This document shows, piece after piece, positions 16,665 through 25,032 of a stretch of DNA of 39,638 bases. The DNA lies in NCBI RefSeq assembly GCF_902488755.1, contig NZ_CABTXF010000008.1, positions 1 through 39,638 on the forward strand, written 5' to 3'. The position numbers were made by a program, and so were the translations under genes. The DNA is from an uncultured Murdochiella sp. (GTDB lineage Bacteria; Bacillota; Clostridia; Tissierellales; Peptoniphilaceae). Each line of letters begins with the position of its first letter. Position 1 is the first letter of the stretch. The notes beneath the pieces were generated by a model that saw only the letters and a list, made by a program, of their open reading frames with translations, made no database searches and was not told where the DNA came from.

Positions 16665-18351
16665 GACCGTCCGTCTCCATGATGATGGTCAGAATCATCG
16701 GATTACGCTGAATTTCTTTATAGACATAACTTTTCACTTCTTCACGAATGCGCGATTTGAGAAAAGCCCAGTCCGTGATTTTACGACGTTTTGCATCGTC
16801 AAAAATCTGCATTACGATTTTCTTAAGCTCCTCAATGATATCCACGTTGTCTTTCATATAGATGAAGCCACGCGAAAGGATTTCGGGTCCGGCAACCACA
16901 TCGCGCGTTTTGCGATCCACCGTAACCACCACAGAAATCATGCCATCGTCCGCAAGGCGTTTACGATCATTTAACACCACCGATCCGACATCGCCGATGC
17001 CTAAACCATCGATGAGAATCTGCCCTGCCTGCACTTTTTCTTCCAAATTTGCCACGACCGTTTTTCCGACACGATTAAACTCGATGACGCTTCCGTTTTC
17101 CGCCATCAGAATGTGATCTTCGGGCATACCGAGATCCATCGCCAGCTTTTTGTGCGTAATGAGCATTCGCGGCTCACCGTGCGCCGGAATAAAATACTCG
17201 GCATTCACCAAAGAATGCATGAGTTTTATTTCTTCCTGACAGGCGTGACCGGAAACGTGCACGTTCTGCAGAGATGAATACACCACACGACATTCCCGCA
17301 GCATTAAGGCATTAATCATATCGCCAATGCTTTTTTCATTTCCCGGAATCATGGAGGCAGAAAGAATAATGGTGTCGTCTTTTCCAACCGTAATCTGTCG
17401 ATGAGAGCCATTCGCCATACGGGAGAGCGCGCTCATGGGTTCCCCCTGTGAACCGGTAATCAGCAAACATACTTCATCCGGTTTATATTTATCAACCTCT
17501 TTTATCTCAATTAACGTCTTGCTCTTTACCCGAAGATAGCCTAATTCGCTCGCTACCGCCACATTGCTGAGCATGGAACGGCCGGAAAGCGCCACCTTGC
17601 GATGATTGGCTTCTGCTGCTTCGATAATCTGCTGTACGCGATGCAAGTTTGAAGCAAACGTAGCGACGATCAAACGCCCCTTTGTATTGCTGAATATCTG
17701 TTTAAAGGTTTCGCCAACACTTCGCTCGCTCAGCGTATATCCGGGTCTCTCGACATTAGTTGAATCGCTGTAGAGTGCCAAAACGCCTTCCTCGCCCAGC
17801 TCTGCCAGACGGTGAATATCGGTTGGCTCATGATCAATAGGGGTAAAGTCGAACTTAAAGTCTCCGGTAAAGAGGATGGTTCCTACCGGATTATGCACGG
17901 CAATAGCGCACGCGTCCGGAATACTGTGCGCCACGCGAATAAATTCGCAATCCAACTCCCCTAATCGCAGCACATCTCCGGCTTTCACATATTTGATCAC
18001 TGACGGATTGATACCATGCTCTTTGAACTTGTTCTCCAACATACCGCCGGTAAGCCGTGTGCAGTATACATTGGTCTGCAATTTTTTCAGCACGTACGGT
18101 ACGGCACCATAATGGTCCTCGTGTCCATGCGTCAGCAGGATTCCGCGTAACTTCTCCTTGTTTTTTTCCAAATACGAAATATCCGGAATTACCGTATCTA
18201 CGCCCGGCATATCTTCGTCCGGAAAAGTCAAACCGGCATCAATGACAATCATGTCCTTGCCATATTCCACCACCGCCATGTTCTTTCCAATCTCTCGCAA
18301 ACCGCCGAGTGGAATAACACGTAATCGCTTTATATTCGCTTTTGTTTTCAA
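16651..18351 (-). CDS. rnj: Ribonuclease J
   Basis: RNase J is a metallo-beta-lactamase/beta-CASP nuclease with endo- and 5'-3' exonuclease activity in mRNA decay and rRNA maturation. The 566-residue protein has THGHEDHYGAVPY at 74-86 (metal His75, His77, Asp79, His80), TGDFKFD, the beta-CASP segment with STNVERPG, and HVSGHACQEEI. A C-terminal domain follows. The start is TTG, overlapping the DUF1292 stop as TTGA, with AGGAGG about 8 nt before it. The sequence does not show whether it is the J1 or J2 type, and only one copy is in the window. In B. subtilis rnj is not at this locus. Confidence 0.93.
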   Translation of the reverse strand: MKTKANIKRLRVIPLGGLREIGKNMAVVEYGKDMIVIDAGLTFPDEDMPGVDTVIPDISYLEKNKEKLRGILLTHGHEDHYGAVPYVLKKLQTNVYCTRLTGGMLENKFKEHGINPSVIKYVKAGDVLRLGELDCEFIRVAHSIPDACAIAVHNPVGTILFTGDFKFDFTPIDHEPTDIHRLAELGEEGVLALYSDSTNVERPGYTLSERSVGETFKQIFSNTKGRLIVATFASNLHRVQQIIEAAEANHRKVALSGRSMLSNVAVASELGYLRVKSKTLIEIKEVDKYKPDEVCLLITGSQGEPMSALSRMANGSHRQITVGKDDTIILSASMIPGNEKSIGDMINALMLRECRVVYSSLQNVHVSGHACQEEIKLMHSLVNAEYFIPAHGEPRMLITHKKLAMDLGMPEDHILMAENGSVIEFNRVGKTVVANLEEKVQAGQILIDGLGIGDVGSVVLNDRKRLADDGMISVVVTVDRKTRDVVAGPEILSRGFIYMKDNVDIIEELKKIVMQIFDDAKRRKITDWAFLKSRIREEVKSYVYKEIQRNPMILTIIMETDGHDEG

Positions 18352-18614
18352 CGATTCTCCTCCTTTTCTTCTTTATCCTCTTTGATTCTATTTAATTCCT
18401 CGTAGGCTTCGCTCACCTCGCCGAGTTCCTGTTCCGATTCCAATGCCGCAAAGACCATATCGTCTCCCTCGGCAAAATAACGTAAAAAGAAGGAAGTACC
18501 ATCTTCATGGTCTTCCACCAGACAATACGCTTTATCCTCCACGGAAAAAGACGCAATGAGATCGAATACTACATCGCGCTCGCCGTCCTGTACAATAATC
18601 TGTTCTCTGTTCAT
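18348..18614 (-). CDS. DUF1292 family protein (YrzB-like)
   Basis: A small acidic cytosolic protein of 88 residues. It starts MNREQIIVQDGE and contains FDLIASFSVEDKAYCLVE and FFLRYFAEGDD, the DUF1292 pattern, ending in an Asp/Glu/Lys-rich tail. The function is not established. The ATG overlaps the ruvX stop by one base (TAATG). A GTG 24 nt earlier is in frame but has no ribosome site. The ireB-ruvX-DUF1292 trio is one of the most conserved neighbourhoods in Bacillota. Confidence 0.88.
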   Translation of the reverse strand: MNREQIIVQDGERDVVFDLIASFSVEDKAYCLVEDHEDGTSFFLRYFAEGDDMVFAALESEQELGEVSEAYEELNRIKEDKEEKEENR

Positions 18615-19027
18615 TATTTTTCCCGTCTGTCCAGCCACTGCTGGAGAATAAACGTTGCCGCAATCGCGTCAACGACTGTTTTTCGTTTCTCCCGGCGAAC
18701 GCCGGTTTTTTTTAGCACCGTATTCGCCTGCACCGTACTCAATCTCTCGTCCTGATAAAACACGGCATACCCTTTTTTTGTCAACTCGGCACCAAAGCTC
18801 TTCGCTCTTCGCGCCGAATCACTCATCTGATTATTCATGTGCTTAGGCAAACCGATAATCATTTCCTGGATGCTAAACGCATCAATCAACTCTTCCACTG
18901 CAGCAAGATCCGCTGCCAGCGTCGTACGCTTAATCGTCGTATGGGCTTGCGCAATGAGATACAAGGGGTCGCTTAGTGCCACCCCGATCGTTTTTGTACC
19001 GACATCCAGTCCCATTGCGCGTGTCAA
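18614..19027 (-). CDS. ruvX: Holliday junction resolvase-like RuvX (YqgF)
   Basis: This RNase H-fold nuclease is implicated in 16S rRNA 5'-end processing and in Holliday junction resolution. The protein has 137 residues with MGLDVGTKTIGVALSD (first catalytic Asp), IIGLPKHMNNQMSD, YQDERLST (catalytic Glu) and VVDAIAATFILQ (last Asp). The start is TTG, chosen because AAGGCGG is placed correctly and the ATG four codons on would be about 20 nt from any ribosome site. It lies 14 nt after ireB. Confidence 0.92.
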   Translation of the reverse strand: MTRAMGLDVGTKTIGVALSDPLYLIAQAHTTIKRTTLAADLAAVEELIDAFSIQEMIIGLPKHMNNQMSDSARRAKSFGAELTKKGYAVFYQDERLSTVQANTVLKKTGVRREKRKTVVDAIAATFILQQWLDRREK

Positions 19028-19041
19028 CCCATTCCGCCTTT

Positions 19042-19308
19042 CTACGAAGGAATATTGTGTCCCTCAAGATAATATGCCAGCAGCGTGGAAAGCAACTCAT
19101 CGCGATCAATCTGGCGAATGAGTTTGCGCGCACCATTATAGCTGGTGATATAGGTCGGATCTCCTGAGAGAATATAACCTATAATTTGACTTTCCGGCGC
19201 ATAGCCCTTTTCTTTGAGAGAGGCATATACGCTCGCTAAAATCTCTTCCATATTATGCCGTTCTTCAATCGGCGTAAAAAGCATCGTTTCACTGAAATCT
19301 TTCGACAT
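19042..19308 (-). CDS. ireB: IreB/ReoM family regulatory phosphoprotein (DUF965)
   Basis: In Enterococcus IreB is phosphorylated by the PASTA kinase IreK. In Listeria the homologue ReoM controls ClpCP degradation of MurA and so peptidoglycan synthesis. This 88-residue protein has the family core ILASVYASLKEKGYAPESQI, then GYILSGDPTYITSYNGARKLIR. The N-terminal SETMLF contains the Thr equivalent to the phosphorylated residue (Thr8 here). Two ATGs are adjacent; the second has the better spacing from AGGAGG and is used. It follows alaS by 50 nt and precedes ruvX. With prkC and prpC in the same window, the circuit is probably complete here. Confidence 0.93.
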   Translation of the reverse strand: MSKDFSETMLFTPIEERHNMEEILASVYASLKEKGYAPESQIIGYILSGDPTYITSYNGARKLIRQIDRDELLSTLLAYYLEGHNIPS

Positions 19309-19358
19309 CATAGCCTCCTAACCGCATTTGTTCGCAACGCATCGGATATGCGACAACA

Positions 19359-21983
19359 CTATGCCAGTTTTTCTTTCACCCACGCGTTCACGCTTTGCAA
19401 TGCCTCATCAATTTTAGCGGTATCTTTTCCGCCTGCCGTCGCAAATTGCGGACGACCACCGCCATTTCCACCGGTCTTTTGCGCCAATAGTTTGACTAAC
19501 TCACCGGCTTTCAGTCCTTTTTTCACGAACGAATCCGCAATGGAAACCACCCAATACACTTTTCCCTCGGTTGCCGCGGCAAGTGCAAGCACACTATCCG
19601 CATGGTTCGCCTTAAGTGCATCGGCAAGGTCTTTTAGTTCCTCCATAGTTTTGCCATCGACACGGGAAGCCAATACCGATACGCCCTCCACTGTCTGTAT
19701 GGAAGAATCCAGTTGACGAGAAAGTTCTCCTGCCATCTTTGCTTCATAGGACTGCATTTCGCGTTTCAGTTCGCGATTCTCCTCCAATAAAGCTGCGCTT
19801 CGCTGAAGCACGTGTTCCGGTGCCGATTTCAGCAAACCTGCCAAGGTAAGAAGGGTTTCTTCCTTCTCTCTCATCTTTTGCAAAGCGCCTCGCCCCGTAA
19901 CCGCCTCGATACGTCGAACGCCAGAAGATACTCCCTGTTCGCTGAGAAGCGTAAACACCTGTAACTGCGCTGTGTTCTGCGCGTGCGTTCCACCGCAAAG
20001 TTCCTTGGAAAATTCGCCCATGGATACGACGCGTACAACATCATGGTATTTATCCTCGAAAAGACCCGTCGCTCCTTCTGCCATCGCTTCCTGTAAAGGT
20101 AATACCCTTGTTTTTATCGGATACGAATCAAAAATGGCGCGATTGACGATTTTTTCCACTTCCTGCTTTTCTTCTTCGCTCATTGCCTGATAATGCGTAA
20201 AGTCAAAACGCAAACGATCCGGCTCAACCAAAGAGCCTGCCTGGTGTACGTGATCCCCCAGGACTTGACGTAAAGTGCGGTGCAATAAATGCGTCGCCGA
20301 ATGATTGCGACGAATATCCTCGCGGCGATCCTTATCGACACACGCCTGAACCGTATCGCCCTGTTTCAATGTCCCCTGTTCTACAACAACCGTGTGCAGA
20401 TACACTTCATTTTTATCTTTTTTCACTGCTTTCACGCACACAGACAGATTTTCCGAAAGAATGCTTCCTTCATCACTCACCTGACCGCCGCTTTCCGCAT
20501 AGAAAGGCGTACGATCCAAAATGAGGATACCCTCTTTACCCGATTCCAGCGTCTTCACACACACACCATCATGATACAGGGCAAGGACATTGGCTTCGCC
20601 TTCCAGTGTATCGTATCCAATGAAATCGGTTTTTGCGATTCCGTCAACCGTAATTGCGGCAGCGGTATCCCAACCCGTAGTCTCTTTCCGTCGTTCACGG
20701 GACTGGCGGCGCTGCGCTTCCATTCGCTCTCGAAAATCGTCTTCATCTACCGTAAACCCTTGTTCTGAAGCAATCTCTCGCGTCAAATCGATTGGAAAAC
20801 CGAATGTGTCATAAAGACGGAACACGCGCGCACCGTCCAGAACACTCGTTTCCGTGGCTTTCGCTTCTTCCATGAGCTCTTCGAGGAGTGCCAGCCCTTG
20901 ATCAATCGTCTGCTGGAAATTCTCTTCTTCCCGTTCCACTACGGTAAAGATACGCTCTTTGCCTTCGCAAATTTCCGGATATTCTTTTCCATACACTTTC
21001 ATCACTTCGGTGATGGTTTTCGTTAGGAATTTTCCTTTGATGCCCAAGAGTTTGCCGTATCGTGCAGCACGACGCAGAAGGCGACGCAATACATAGCCTC
21101 GCCCTTCATTAGAAGGCACCACACCATCCGAAACGAGGAAGGTAATGGCTTTGGAGTGGTCAATGATGACACGGAAGGATTCATCGGCTTTTGCGTCTTC
21201 TCCATACGCTTTTCCGCAAAGCGCCTTAATCGTCTCTCTCAGCGGAGCGAATTCATCCAATTCAAAGATGTTATCCTTGTTTTCACAAACAAGCGCCAGA
21301 CGTTCCAGCCCCATGCCGGTATCAATATTCGGGTGCGCTAAAGGAACATAGCTGCCATCCTTTTGGCGGTCAAATTGCGTAAAGACGAGATTCCAAATCT
21401 CCATGAAACGATCGGAATTGTCTAATGGACTGTTCCCTTCGCCGTATTCCGGACCGCGGTCATAGTGAATTTCGGAACACGGACCGCAGGGTCCCTGCTC
21501 CAGTTCCCAGAAATTATCCTCTTTGCCAAGGCGCAGCATATGATCCGGCGCTACACCGATGGTTTCCGTCCAAATCGTATACGCTTGCTCATCGTCCTCG
21601 TACACGGTAATCCAAAGACGATCGGGATCCATACCAATCTTCTGCGTAAGGAATGTCCATGCCCACTGAATGGCTTCCGGCTTAAAATAATTGCCGAAAG
21701 AAAAATTGCCCAGCATTTCAAAGAAAGTGGCATGACGCGCTGTCTTGCCGACATTATCAATGTCCGCTGTACGCACGCAACGCTGTGAACTCGTTGCACG
21801 GTTATTGGGCATCTTCTTTTCTCCCATGAAATAGGGCTTTAAGGGAGCCATGCCCGCATTGATGAGCAGAAGACTGTCGTCATCCTCCGGAACCAGCGAA
21901 AAACTGGTCAGGCGCGTGTGATTTTGCGCTTCAAAAAAGTCCAGATATTTCGATCGACATTCATTCATTCCAAGATATTGCAT
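19359..21983 (-). CDS. alaS: Alanyl-tRNA synthetase
   Basis: This class II synthetase charges tRNA-Ala and edits mischarged Ser and Gly. The protein has about 874 residues. The aminoacylation domain begins MNECRSKYLDFFE, and the editing domain has the zinc ligands HSATH and CGGTH. A C-terminal DHHA1-type domain shows GGNGGGRPQFATAGG. The second ATG (MQYLGMNE) is chosen over the one 6 nt earlier because GAGG is then 6 nt away; this is a close call. It lies downstream of rrf2 with a 71-nt gap that contains an inverted repeat but no T-box. Confidence 0.95.
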   Translation of the reverse strand: MQYLGMNECRSKYLDFFEAQNHTRLTSFSLVPEDDDSLLLINAGMAPLKPYFMGEKKMPNNRATSSQRCVRTADIDNVGKTARHATFFEMLGNFSFGNYFKPEAIQWAWTFLTQKIGMDPDRLWITVYEDDEQAYTIWTETIGVAPDHMLRLGKEDNFWELEQGPCGPCSEIHYDRGPEYGEGNSPLDNSDRFMEIWNLVFTQFDRQKDGSYVPLAHPNIDTGMGLERLALVCENKDNIFELDEFAPLRETIKALCGKAYGEDAKADESFRVIIDHSKAITFLVSDGVVPSNEGRGYVLRRLLRRAARYGKLLGIKGKFLTKTITEVMKVYGKEYPEICEGKERIFTVVEREEENFQQTIDQGLALLEELMEEAKATETSVLDGARVFRLYDTFGFPIDLTREIASEQGFTVDEDDFRERMEAQRRQSRERRKETTGWDTAAAITVDGIAKTDFIGYDTLEGEANVLALYHDGVCVKTLESGKEGILILDRTPFYAESGGQVSDEGSILSENLSVCVKAVKKDKNEVYLHTVVVEQGTLKQGDTVQACVDKDRREDIRRNHSATHLLHRTLRQVLGDHVHQAGSLVEPDRLRFDFTHYQAMSEEEKQEVEKIVNRAIFDSYPIKTRVLPLQEAMAEGATGLFEDKYHDVVRVVSMGEFSKELCGGTHAQNTAQLQVFTLLSEQGVSSGVRRIEAVTGRGALQKMREKEETLLTLAGLLKSAPEHVLQRSAALLEENRELKREMQSYEAKMAGELSRQLDSSIQTVEGVSVLASRVDGKTMEELKDLADALKANHADSVLALAAATEGKVYWVVSIADSFVKKGLKAGELVKLLAQKTGGNGGGRPQFATAGGKDTAKIDEALQSVNAWVKEKLA

Positions 21984-22031
21984 GTTCATCCTCGTTTATT
22001 CTTCCTCAATCGTAGTCGCCTTCATACCTTT

Positions 22032-22052
22032 CCATGGCAAAAGCAGCCATGG
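22032..22052. repeat. Perfect 7-bp inverted repeat between rrf2 and alaS
   Basis: CCATGGC and GCCATGG are separated by 7 nt (AAAAGCA on the + strand). The repeat lies 2 nt downstream of the rrf2 stop and about 50 nt before alaS. It has no T-run in the direction of transcription, so it is not a standard terminator. It could be an operator or an mRNA hairpin acting on readthrough or stability. Confidence 0.5.
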
Positions 22053-22054
22053 GA

Positions 22055-22471
22055 CTAAACGGCAAGGGACAGTTCCACCATGTCCGCCAACGTAAGATTT
22101 TCAATGGACTGAAAAATGGCATTATTCATGCGCGTGATGAGAATGCGCGTTGGACAATTGCTAAACCCACCGGGACAGTCTCCGGCAATGGCGCAATCGG
22201 AAAGCCAAAACTCACCTTCCAAAACATTGAGCATTTCCATCACCGTAATGTCCTTCGGATCGCGCGCCGGAACATAACCGCCTTTTACGCCGCGAACGGC
22301 TTTCACCAACGGCACTTTTTTCAGCAAACGCAATAGCTGTTCCAAATACGCTTCACTCAGGATAAGCGCTTCGGCAATTTCCGAAAGCGGAACCGGTTGT
22401 CCCTCCTGTGCATGTGCAGCGATATAAGTCATAGCACGCAAGCCGTACCGACTTCTGGTAGTTAGTTTCAT
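22055..22471 (-). CDS. Rrf2 family transcriptional regulator, IscR-like
   Basis: A 138-residue winged-helix DNA-binding protein. MKLTTRSRYGLRAMTYIA and PVPLSEIAEAL-LSEAYLEQLL form the HTH, and VRGVKGGYVPARDP is the wing. It carries three cysteines in DCAIAGDCPGGFSNC (C-x5-C-x6-C), similar to the iron-sulfur ligands of IscR, so cluster sensing is plausible. CymR-type members lack these cysteines, so a sulfur-only CymR role is less likely. An AAGGACAGG ribosome site lies close to the ATG. In B. subtilis the Rrf2 gene at this locus (cymR) is followed by a cysteine desulfurase and mnmA; neither is here. Confidence 0.88.
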   Translation of the reverse strand: MKLTTRSRYGLRAMTYIAAHAQEGQPVPLSEIAEALILSEAYLEQLLRLLKKVPLVKAVRGVKGGYVPARDPKDITVMEMLNVLEGEFWLSDCAIAGDCPGGFSNCPTRILITRMNNAIFQSIENLTLADMVELSLAV

Positions 22472-22505
22472 AAACCTGTCCTTACTGTTTGCCCGTTACG
22501 CCGAA

Positions 22506-24938
22506 TTACCGAATCACCAGATTGAGTATTTTCTCCGGCACATAAACGACCTTAACGACTGTTTTCCCTTCCAGATAACGCGAAACGACAGCGTCTTTAT
22601 TTGCGGCATCAAGGGCTTCGTCTTTTGTCGCGCCTTGCGTGAGCTTTACTTTGCCGCGTACCTTTCCGTTAATCTGAATGGGCATCTCAAAAAACGCTTC
22701 GGTCAACTTGTCTTCGGCATACTCCGGCCATTGTCCATCCGTAGCAATATGACCCGAAAAACCGGTTCTCTCCCACAACTCTTCGGTGAGATGCGGTGCG
22801 ACCGGATTGAGTAGAAGTAAATACACCTTCCATTCGTCTCGCGTAATGCGTTCCTTCGCACGCAAGGCGTTAGACAACGTCATCAACCGCGCAATTGCCG
22901 TATTGAATTTCAGCGTTTCAAAATCTTCACTTACCTTTTTTATCGTTTGATGCAGTAAAACTTCTGTTTCCGCATCCATTCCTTTTTTCTCGGTGACTAA
23001 ATCCGCCATCTTCCAAACGCGGTCCAAGAACTTTCGGCATCCCTGCACGCCGCTTTCTGTCCAGTTAGCGCTCTTCTCAAAATCACCGATAAACATCTCA
23101 TAGGTGCGCAACGTGTCGGCACCGTATTCCGCAACAATCTCATCGGGATTGACGACGTTCCCGCGCGACTTGCTCATCTTTTCCCCGTTGTCACCCATAA
23201 TCATGCCATGCGAAGTACGCTTGCTGTAGGGTTCCTTTGTAGAAACGACACCAATGTCATATAAAAATTTATGCCAAAAGCGCGAGTACAGAAGATGTAG
23301 CGTGGTGTGCTCCATGCCTCCATTATACCAGTCTACCGGACCAAAATACCGCTCGGCTTCTGCGGAAACAGGCGCTTCTGTATTATGTGGATCCATATAA
23401 CGCAGATAGTACCAGGAGGATCCTGCCCATTGCGGCATCGTATCGGTCTCGCGCCGAGCCGGTTTTCCACAAACGGGGCATGTCGTTTCGACAAAATCTT
23501 TCATCTCGGAAAGGGGCGATTCTCCCGTCGCCGTAGGCTGATAGTTTGGAACATCCGGTAAAAGCAAAGGCAATTCTTCTTCCGGCAGAGGCACCCAGCC
23601 ATGTTCCTCACAGTACACCATGGGAATGGGTTCTCCCCAATATCGCTGACGGCTGAACACCCAATCGCGCAGTTTGTAATTTGTTTTTGCCTTTCCCAAA
23701 TGGTGCTTCTCTAAATAAGCGATCATGGCGGAAATGGCTTCTTGTACAGGGAGACCATTGAGAAAACCGGAATTGACCATCGTCCCGTCGTGGACATTCG
23801 TAAACGGTTCTTCCTCAACCGGTTTTTCTGCTCCGGAAACCACCTCTACGATGGGAAGCGAGAATTTCTTCGCAAATGCCCAGTCACGATCGTCATGCGC
23901 CGGAACAGCCATAATGGCGCCCGTGCCGTAACTCATCAGAACATAGTCAGATACCCAAATAGGGATGGCTTTTCCGGTCGCCGGATTCTTAGCGCAAACA
24001 CCCTGCAGGGCTACACCCGTTTTTTCTTTCGCCAATTCGCCGCGTTCAAAATCCGATTTTAACAGTGCCTTTTTTTGATAGGCTTTCACTTCTTGGATGT
24101 TTTCAATAGAATCCGAATACTTGGTCAGTATAGGATGTTCCGGTGCTACAACCATATAGGTTGCGCCAAACATGGTATCCGGACGTGTCGTATAAACGGT
24201 CAGTGCTTCATCGGTCTCTTCGCCGTCAACCAAAACCGTAAAGTCCGCTTCTGCACCGTGGGATCTACCAATCCAGTTGATTTGTTGCTGCTTGATACGT
24301 GCCGAATAATCCACTTCCTCGAGGTCATCAATCAGACGGTCGGCATATTCCGTAATTTTGAGCATCCATTGATTCTTTACACGATGCTCTACAGGAGTGC
24401 CGCAACGCTCACATTTTCCGTCCACCACTTCCTCATTGGAAAGTCCAACAAGATCATGCGGACACCAGTTAATCGGCACCTCTTTTTTATAGGCGAGACC
24501 GTGGCGGTAAAGTTGAATAAAAATCCACTGCGTCCAGCGATAATAGTCCGGATCCGTCGTGTTCACTACGCGATCCCAATCAAAGGAAAAACCAATTGCG
24601 TCCAACTGTTCCTTAAAATGGCGAATATTGTTTCGCGTGACTTCCGCCGGATGAATCCGGTGCTGAATGGCATAGTTCTCGGTGGGAAGACCGAACGCAT
24701 CGAATCCCATCGGATAAAGGACATTGTAACCCTGCAGCCGACGCTTCCGCGCGACGATGTCCAATGCGGTATAGGGGCGCGGATGCCCGACATGTAATCC
24801 CTGTCCGGACGGATAAGGAAATTCAACCAAAGCGTAATATTTCTTTTTTGTGGGATCCACTGTGGCATGAAAGACGTCTTTCTCCTGCCAAAAGACCTGC
24901 CACTTTTTCTCAAGGACGGCGGGATTATAGGTTTCCAT
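22506..24938 (-). CDS. leuS: Leucyl-tRNA synthetase
   Basis: This class I synthetase charges tRNA-Leu. The 810-residue protein starts METYNPAVLEKKWQ, as in the family. It has the HIGH motif HVGH at 49-52, the editing (CP1) domain with TTRPDTMFGATY, a zinc-type knuckle with CERCG, the KMSKS loop GEKMSKSRGN, and the C-terminal domain ending LVIR. The residues after HIGH read PRPYTALD where many orthologues have PEGYTATD. The ATG chosen has AAGGGTG about 6 nt away; an ATG 21 nt earlier lacks a ribosome site. The 94-nt gap upstream to asnS shows no T-box or clear promoter. Confidence 0.96.
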   Translation of the reverse strand: METYNPAVLEKKWQVFWQEKDVFHATVDPTKKKYYALVEFPYPSGQGLHVGHPRPYTALDIVARKRRLQGYNVLYPMGFDAFGLPTENYAIQHRIHPAEVTRNNIRHFKEQLDAIGFSFDWDRVVNTTDPDYYRWTQWIFIQLYRHGLAYKKEVPINWCPHDLVGLSNEEVVDGKCERCGTPVEHRVKNQWMLKITEYADRLIDDLEEVDYSARIKQQQINWIGRSHGAEADFTVLVDGEETDEALTVYTTRPDTMFGATYMVVAPEHPILTKYSDSIENIQEVKAYQKKALLKSDFERGELAKEKTGVALQGVCAKNPATGKAIPIWVSDYVLMSYGTGAIMAVPAHDDRDWAFAKKFSLPIVEVVSGAEKPVEEEPFTNVHDGTMVNSGFLNGLPVQEAISAMIAYLEKHHLGKAKTNYKLRDWVFSRQRYWGEPIPMVYCEEHGWVPLPEEELPLLLPDVPNYQPTATGESPLSEMKDFVETTCPVCGKPARRETDTMPQWAGSSWYYLRYMDPHNTEAPVSAEAERYFGPVDWYNGGMEHTTLHLLYSRFWHKFLYDIGVVSTKEPYSKRTSHGMIMGDNGEKMSKSRGNVVNPDEIVAEYGADTLRTYEMFIGDFEKSANWTESGVQGCRKFLDRVWKMADLVTEKKGMDAETEVLLHQTIKKVSEDFETLKFNTAIARLMTLSNALRAKERITRDEWKVYLLLLNPVAPHLTEELWERTGFSGHIATDGQWPEYAEDKLTEAFFEMPIQINGKVRGKVKLTQGATKDEALDAANKDAVVSRYLEGKTVVKVVYVPEKILNLVIR

Positions 24939-25032
24939 TAACACCCTTCTTCTCTTCATTCACGTGTTTCATCATTCGATTCGTCTAATATTCTTTTCTT
25001 GCTGAAATAGCGGTCGGCAAGGAAAAGTAGCA

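Noticed and set aside
24075..24797. A 240-codon open frame on the + strand
   Set aside because: It lies wholly antisense to leuS, has no ribosome site or recognisable motif, and its composition mirrors the leuS codons.
24939..25032. A T-box or leader RNA before leuS
   Set aside because: The gap is too short and has no T-box sequence, hairpin with a T-run or specifier codon arrangement.
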